Source: CAZMVY01 sp964617875 (GTDB taxonomy: Bacteria; Planctomycetota; Phycisphaerae; UBA1845; PWPN01). From it: DNA of 23,913 nt. Positions 21,462 through 23,913 of the stretch are shown one piece after another. The translations under genes and the position numbers were made by a program. The notes below the pieces were generated by a model that was not told the DNA's origin, did no database searches, and saw only the letters and a list, made by a program, of their open reading frames with translations. Each line of letters starts with the position of its first letter. Position 1 is the first letter of the stretch. The stretch is from contig CAZUAI010000086.1 in NCBI GenBank assembly GCA_964617875.1, forward strand, positions 1 through 23,913. The letters are read 5' to 3'.

Positions 21462-23066
21462 ATGGCGACGGTTGCGCGGTACATTTCGGCGTCTGGTAAC
21501 GACGCGTGGGACGGCACGGCGCGGACGTACCAGGGCGGCTCCGTCGGGCCGTGGCAGACGCTCGGCAAGATCCTCAGTGCGAATCCGGGGAATGCAGGCG
21601 ATACCGTCATCATCAACGTCGCCGGAGGAATCGCCTATACGAACGGAGTCCTCACGTTCACGTCGTCTCACGGCGGGAAGACGTGGAAGATCCAGGCCGA
21701 CCCGTATTACGCCGCGAAGGCAGCATGGTTGCTGACCGATACCCAGCGTGGAATCTACAACAACGGCATGGGCTCCGGGTCCATCAAGTTTGACGGAATC
21801 GACATCACGGCGGAATCCGCGCTGAGTTCGTCGCTGATCTACACGGTCGATGCGGGAAACGTAGACATTGAGCTGGCGAACTGTACGGCCACGCTGGCGA
21901 CGAACACGTCCAACGGGCTGGTCAACTCCAGCACCGTATCGGCAAGCCCGACGCGGGTTCTCCGGCTGACGAACGTGACCGTGCCGTCCTTGTCCGTGTC
22001 CGGCGTCATCATGCTGGCGTCGCTTCAGGGCTGGGCCCGCGTGGAGGTCACCGGGTGCAACTTCACCGTCACGGGCAGCAACGGGTCACGGTGCCTGTTC
22101 TATGTGAGCAACGTGGTGTCCGCCATTCTGATCCGCAACTGCACGATGGCGATCAACGGGGGAATCGCACTGTCGTCGCCGACCGGGTTCGCCCGGCTCG
22201 AGCTGACCGGCAACACGATCACGCTTGGCGCTTCGCCGTCGTCGCTGGTGAGGGTGCAGAATCTGGAGGCGGACGTCCTTCTGGCCGACAACGCAATCAC
22301 GATGAGCGGGCTGACGACCACGATGCTCGTTCTGGGTCTGGATTCGGGAGGCGCATCGACGAATCTCAAGCGTGTCCGCGTGGTGCGGAATCGGATCGCG
22401 GTGACATCCGGCGCTGGCCATGTCATGCTCGTGGGGCAGGGCGTGGTCGGCGGCGAGGTCGCGTACAATCGTCTGACGGGGCTTTCCGGCGATTACGGGC
22501 TCGTCCTCAAGTGCAAATACGTCTCCGTCCACCACAACGTCATCGTGTCCGGCGCGCCGGTGTTCCTGTCCTCCGGCGGATGGAACCACATTCATCACAA
22601 CACCTGCCTGAACCTGAGAGGCAGCTACTTCGGTGCGCTGCACTGGAAGAACAACCAGGACGCCACGTATTCGGAGTGGAACGTCATCACGGACAACATC
22701 TTCGATGCGTCGCAGGCCCCGAGCGACGGTTACGCGATCGCCAATGACAACACCGGGCACCGCGACAACATCATCGACCGCAACCTGTACGTCTCCAGCC
22801 CGGCAGGCCGTCTGGGGCGGTTGCAGAACGCCAATCAGGACACGATTGCGGCGATCCGGTCGGTGTGGAAAGCCCTTTCCGGGTCGCTTGTGACGAATGA
22901 TGACGAGAGTGCGGTTGGCGATCCGCTGGCTGTTGACGCGGCTGGGGGGGATCTGAGGCTTCGGTTCGGCACGCCGTGTGCCGGCACCGAGGGCACGCTG
23001 TGGCGGGATCGCGGGGCGTGGCAGCGGAGACCACTGAAGCCGGAAGGACCGGTCAAGACGGAGTGA
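21462..23066 (+). CDS. Parallel beta-helix tailspike/receptor-binding candidate
   Basis: A 534-aa protein starting at ATG 21462 with GAGG (21451-21454) 7 nt upstream. It opens ARYISASGNDAWDGTARTYQ, the usual start of pectate-lyase-type right-handed beta-helix proteins, and continues with many short repeats of the N-x-I/V-x-x-N type (IRNCTMAINGG, LTGNTITLG, LADNAITMSG, VVRNRIAV, VHHNVIV, IHHNTCL). In a phage fibre region this suggests a tailspike or glycan depolymerase; no catalytic set is certain. Base composition differs from its neighbours: two sampled 60-base lines have 34 and 32 G+C against 48 in the gp37 gene. This supports recent acquisition. Confidence 0.75.
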   Translation: MATVARYISASGNDAWDGTARTYQGGSVGPWQTLGKILSANPGNAGDTVIINVAGGIAYTNGVLTFTSSHGGKTWKIQADPYYAAKAAWLLTDTQRGIYNNGMGSGSIKFDGIDITAESALSSSLIYTVDAGNVDIELANCTATLATNTSNGLVNSSTVSASPTRVLRLTNVTVPSLSVSGVIMLASLQGWARVEVTGCNFTVTGSNGSRCLFYVSNVVSAILIRNCTMAINGGIALSSPTGFARLELTGNTITLGASPSSLVRVQNLEADVLLADNAITMSGLTTTMLVLGLDSGGASTNLKRVRVVRNRIAVTSGAGHVMLVGQGVVGGEVAYNRLTGLSGDYGLVLKCKYVSVHHNVIVSGAPVFLSSGGWNHIHHNTCLNLRGSYFGALHWKNNQDATYSEWNVITDNIFDASQAPSDGYAIANDNTGHRDNIIDRNLYVSSPAGRLGRLQNANQDTIAAIRSVWKALSGSLVTNDDESAVGDPLAVDAAGGDLRLRFGTPCAGTEGTLWRDRGAWQRRPLKPEGPVKTE

Positions 23067-23084
23067 CGAAGCACGGTTGATGCG

Positions 23085-23124
23085 TCAACGGGCAACCGAC
23101 TGACCCCGAACCGGGCAACGGACA
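23085..23124 (+). repeat. Degenerate 8-nt tandem repeat before 23131
   Basis: Five octamers: TCAACGGG, CAACCGAC, TGACCCCG, AACCGGGC and AACGGACA. They end 6 nt before the ATG, and no Shine-Dalgarno is present. Confidence 0.6.
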
Positions 23125-23130
23125 ACAGAC

Positions 23131-23622
23131 ATGATGCTCCTGAAGCAAAACGAATCGAACGCCGCCCGCCGCGAAGTCCTGGCGGTGATGCTGGACACGG
23201 CCGACTATGCCACGCCCAGAACGGGCCTGACGGTGACGGCGACGATCCTGAAGGCCGGCAGCTCGGCCTTTGCGGCGATCGCCGGCAGCGTCGCCGAGGT
23301 CGGCGCCACCGGCGTCTACAGGGTCGGCCTGGCCGCCGCCGATCTGGACACGGCCGGCCCGGCGATGCTCTCCCTCTCCGCGGCCGGCGCCGTGACGCAG
23401 TACCTCCGCCTCGAGGTCGTCGCCCTCGATCTCTTCGCCCCGCCGGACGCCGAGTCGCTCGGCTTGGGCGAACTGCACCTGGTCAAGGCCGTCCTGGCGA
23501 ACAAGCGGACGCACCGGATCGAAACCGGCGTCAACACCGTCTATGACGACGACGGCGAGACGCCCCTCCTCACGCTCACCCCGGACGAACGAGACGGCGT
23601 GGTGACGATCACGCCGGCGTGA
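23131..23622 (+). CDS. Phage structural protein of a familiar unnamed family
   Basis: A 163-aa protein starting at ATG 23131 or 23134; there is no Shine-Dalgarno and octamer repeats fill the leader. It resembles a protein common in tailed phages near fibre or baseplate genes: TPRTGLTVTATILKAGSSAF, then EVGATGVYRVGLAAADLDTAGPAML and a C-terminal KAVLANKRTHRIETGVNTVY, ending DDDGETPLLTLTP. The N-terminal half is a beta-sandwich-like domain and the C-terminal hairpin may trimerise. Likely virion-associated; role not established. Confidence 0.7.
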   Translation: MMLLKQNESNAARREVLAVMLDTADYATPRTGLTVTATILKAGSSAFAAIAGSVAEVGATGVYRVGLAAADLDTAGPAMLSLSAAGAVTQYLRLEVVALDLFAPPDAESLGLGELHLVKAVLANKRTHRIETGVNTVYDDDGETPLLTLTPDERDGVVTITPA

Positions 23623-23647
23623 ACGGGGACGGCGCGCTGAGGACCGA

Positions 23648-23743
23648 GGTCGTCGCCCCCGCGGCCTGTCCCCGCGAAAGCGGGGAACGCGGAGGCCCGG
23701 TGCAACGGGCGGAGGTCTGGATCCCCGCTTTCGCGGGGATGAC
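23648..23743 (+). repeat. 96-bp REP-doublet element, copy 2 (both arms intact)
   Basis: TCCCCGC-GAAA-GCGGGGA (23669-23686) and ATCCCCGC-TTTC-GCGGGGAT (23721-23740) are the same palindrome in opposite orientations, the layout of a BIME-like REP pair. Same length and orientation as the copy at 16606-16701. Confidence 0.85.
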
Positions 23744-23746
23744 CAG

Positions 23747-23830
23747 ACAGCCGAGCAACCGGATAACCGAGCAACCCCTTGGCAGGATCGGGGCTGGCGG
23801 CCCAACGGACTGACGGGACAACGGACTGAC
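23747..23830 (+). repeat. Two blocks of degenerate 8-nt repeats
   Basis: Block 1 (23747-23778): ACAGCCGA, GCAACCGG, ATAACCGA, GCAACCCC. Block 2 (23801-23830): CCCAACGG, ACTGACGG, GACAACGG, ACTGAC, ending at the ATG of a tiny ORF (23831). Confidence 0.65.
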
Positions 23831-23878
23831 ATGAACACTCTTCTCGACAAGTACCTGGCCCGAATGGCACTGCCGTGA
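23831..23878 (+). CDS. 15-aa ORF coupled to the next gene
   Basis: ATG 23831 opens a 15-residue frame (MNTLLDKYLARMALP) directly after octamer repeats. Its stop overlaps GTG 23875 (GTGA). It may be a leader peptide, a genuine micro-gene or the remains of a longer protein. No family is known. Confidence 0.35.
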   Translation: MNTLLDKYLARMALP

Positions 23879-23913
23879 AGAACCCGCCGTGCGGGACAGA
23901 GACCGAGCGTGTC
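23875..23913 (+). CDS. Start of a phage gene cut by the window edge
   Basis: GTG 23875 overlaps the stop of the 15-aa ORF and stays open to the right edge (13 codons). Too little is visible to name it. Confidence 0.3.
   Translation, partial: MKNPPCGTETERV

Larger units (their letters stand above)
12366..23913 (+). mobile_element. Mu-like prophage late (head/neck/fibre) module, incomplete at right
   Basis: A run of co-directional genes in a Mu-like head-gene order: terminase large subunit, portal, protease/scaffold, cement, major capsid, gp36, gp37, then fibre-like genes. No integrase, transposase A/B, repressor, replication or lysis gene lies in the window, and MuF/gp30 is missing between portal and protease. 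The 204-bp gap on the left (12162-12365) shows no obvious attachment site. The left edge is therefore inferred from gene content only; the right edge is outside the window. Confidence 0.8.

Noticed and set aside
23619..23813. A 64-codon frame over the right-hand repeats
   Set aside because: It consists almost entirely of the REP doublet and octamer repeats and encodes the WIPAFAGM peptide typical of spurious ORFs.

Overview
The window is high-GC bacterial DNA with two parts: a chromosomal segment (about 1-12,160) and the late structural genes of a Mu-like prophage (about 12,366 to the right edge, where it runs on). The host is most likely a planctomycete (Phycisphaerae-like) or a relative. 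This rests on an orphan 'H-X9-DG' prepilin-type C-terminus, the style of the spaced efflux operon and the GC-rich codon use. There is no rRNA or other marker, so the assignment is an inference. I saw no rRNA, tRNA or CRISPR array.

Chromosomal part. Bases 1-209 hold no gene I can support. A tripartite MacAB-TolC-type export system follows: a lipoprotein outer-membrane factor (210-2117), a periplasmic adaptor (2329-4101), an ABC ATPase (4098-4907) and a MacB/FtsX-type permease (4909-6204). The last three are tightly coupled and have their own strong sigma-70-like promoter at 2212-2240. A fragment with an H-X9-DG motif follows (6194-6466). An AT-rich spacer carries a promoter overlapped by an inverted repeat, leading into an alpha-glucan (glycogen) phosphorylase (6745-9300). 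Next come a multi-pass membrane protein with a promoter that implies a near-leaderless mRNA, a coupled 65-aa protein, a convergent SprT/gluzincin-like metallopeptidase on the minus strand, and a PHP-domain phosphoesterase.

Phage part. All genes are on the plus strand: terminase large subunit (Mu gp28 type), portal (gp29/DUF935), protease with a nested scaffold start (Mu I/Z arrangement), capsid cement-like protein, major capsid protein (Mu gpT), DUF1320 (gp36), gp37-like, an unknown, a fibre-like protein, a low-GC beta-helix tailspike candidate, a phage protein of a familiar unnamed family, and a tiny ORF coupled to a gene cut by the window edge. No integrase, transposase, repressor, MuF/gp30 or lysis gene is visible, and the terminase lies about 200 bp from an ordinary chromosomal gene.

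The most unusual aspect is how many repeats have colonised the phage module while every major reading frame stays open. (i) Pairs of palindromes with a 45-bp period lie in frame inside the terminase nuclease domain and inside the protease/scaffold linker. (ii) Two 96-bp copies of an inverted-REP doublet lie 7,042 bp apart. (iii) Two-hairpin elements lie between genes. (iv) A degenerate 8-nt tandem repeat sits directly upstream of the start codons of five genes. Together these suggest a long-resident, possibly domesticated particle-encoding cassette, or a phage whose leaders use octamer repeats.
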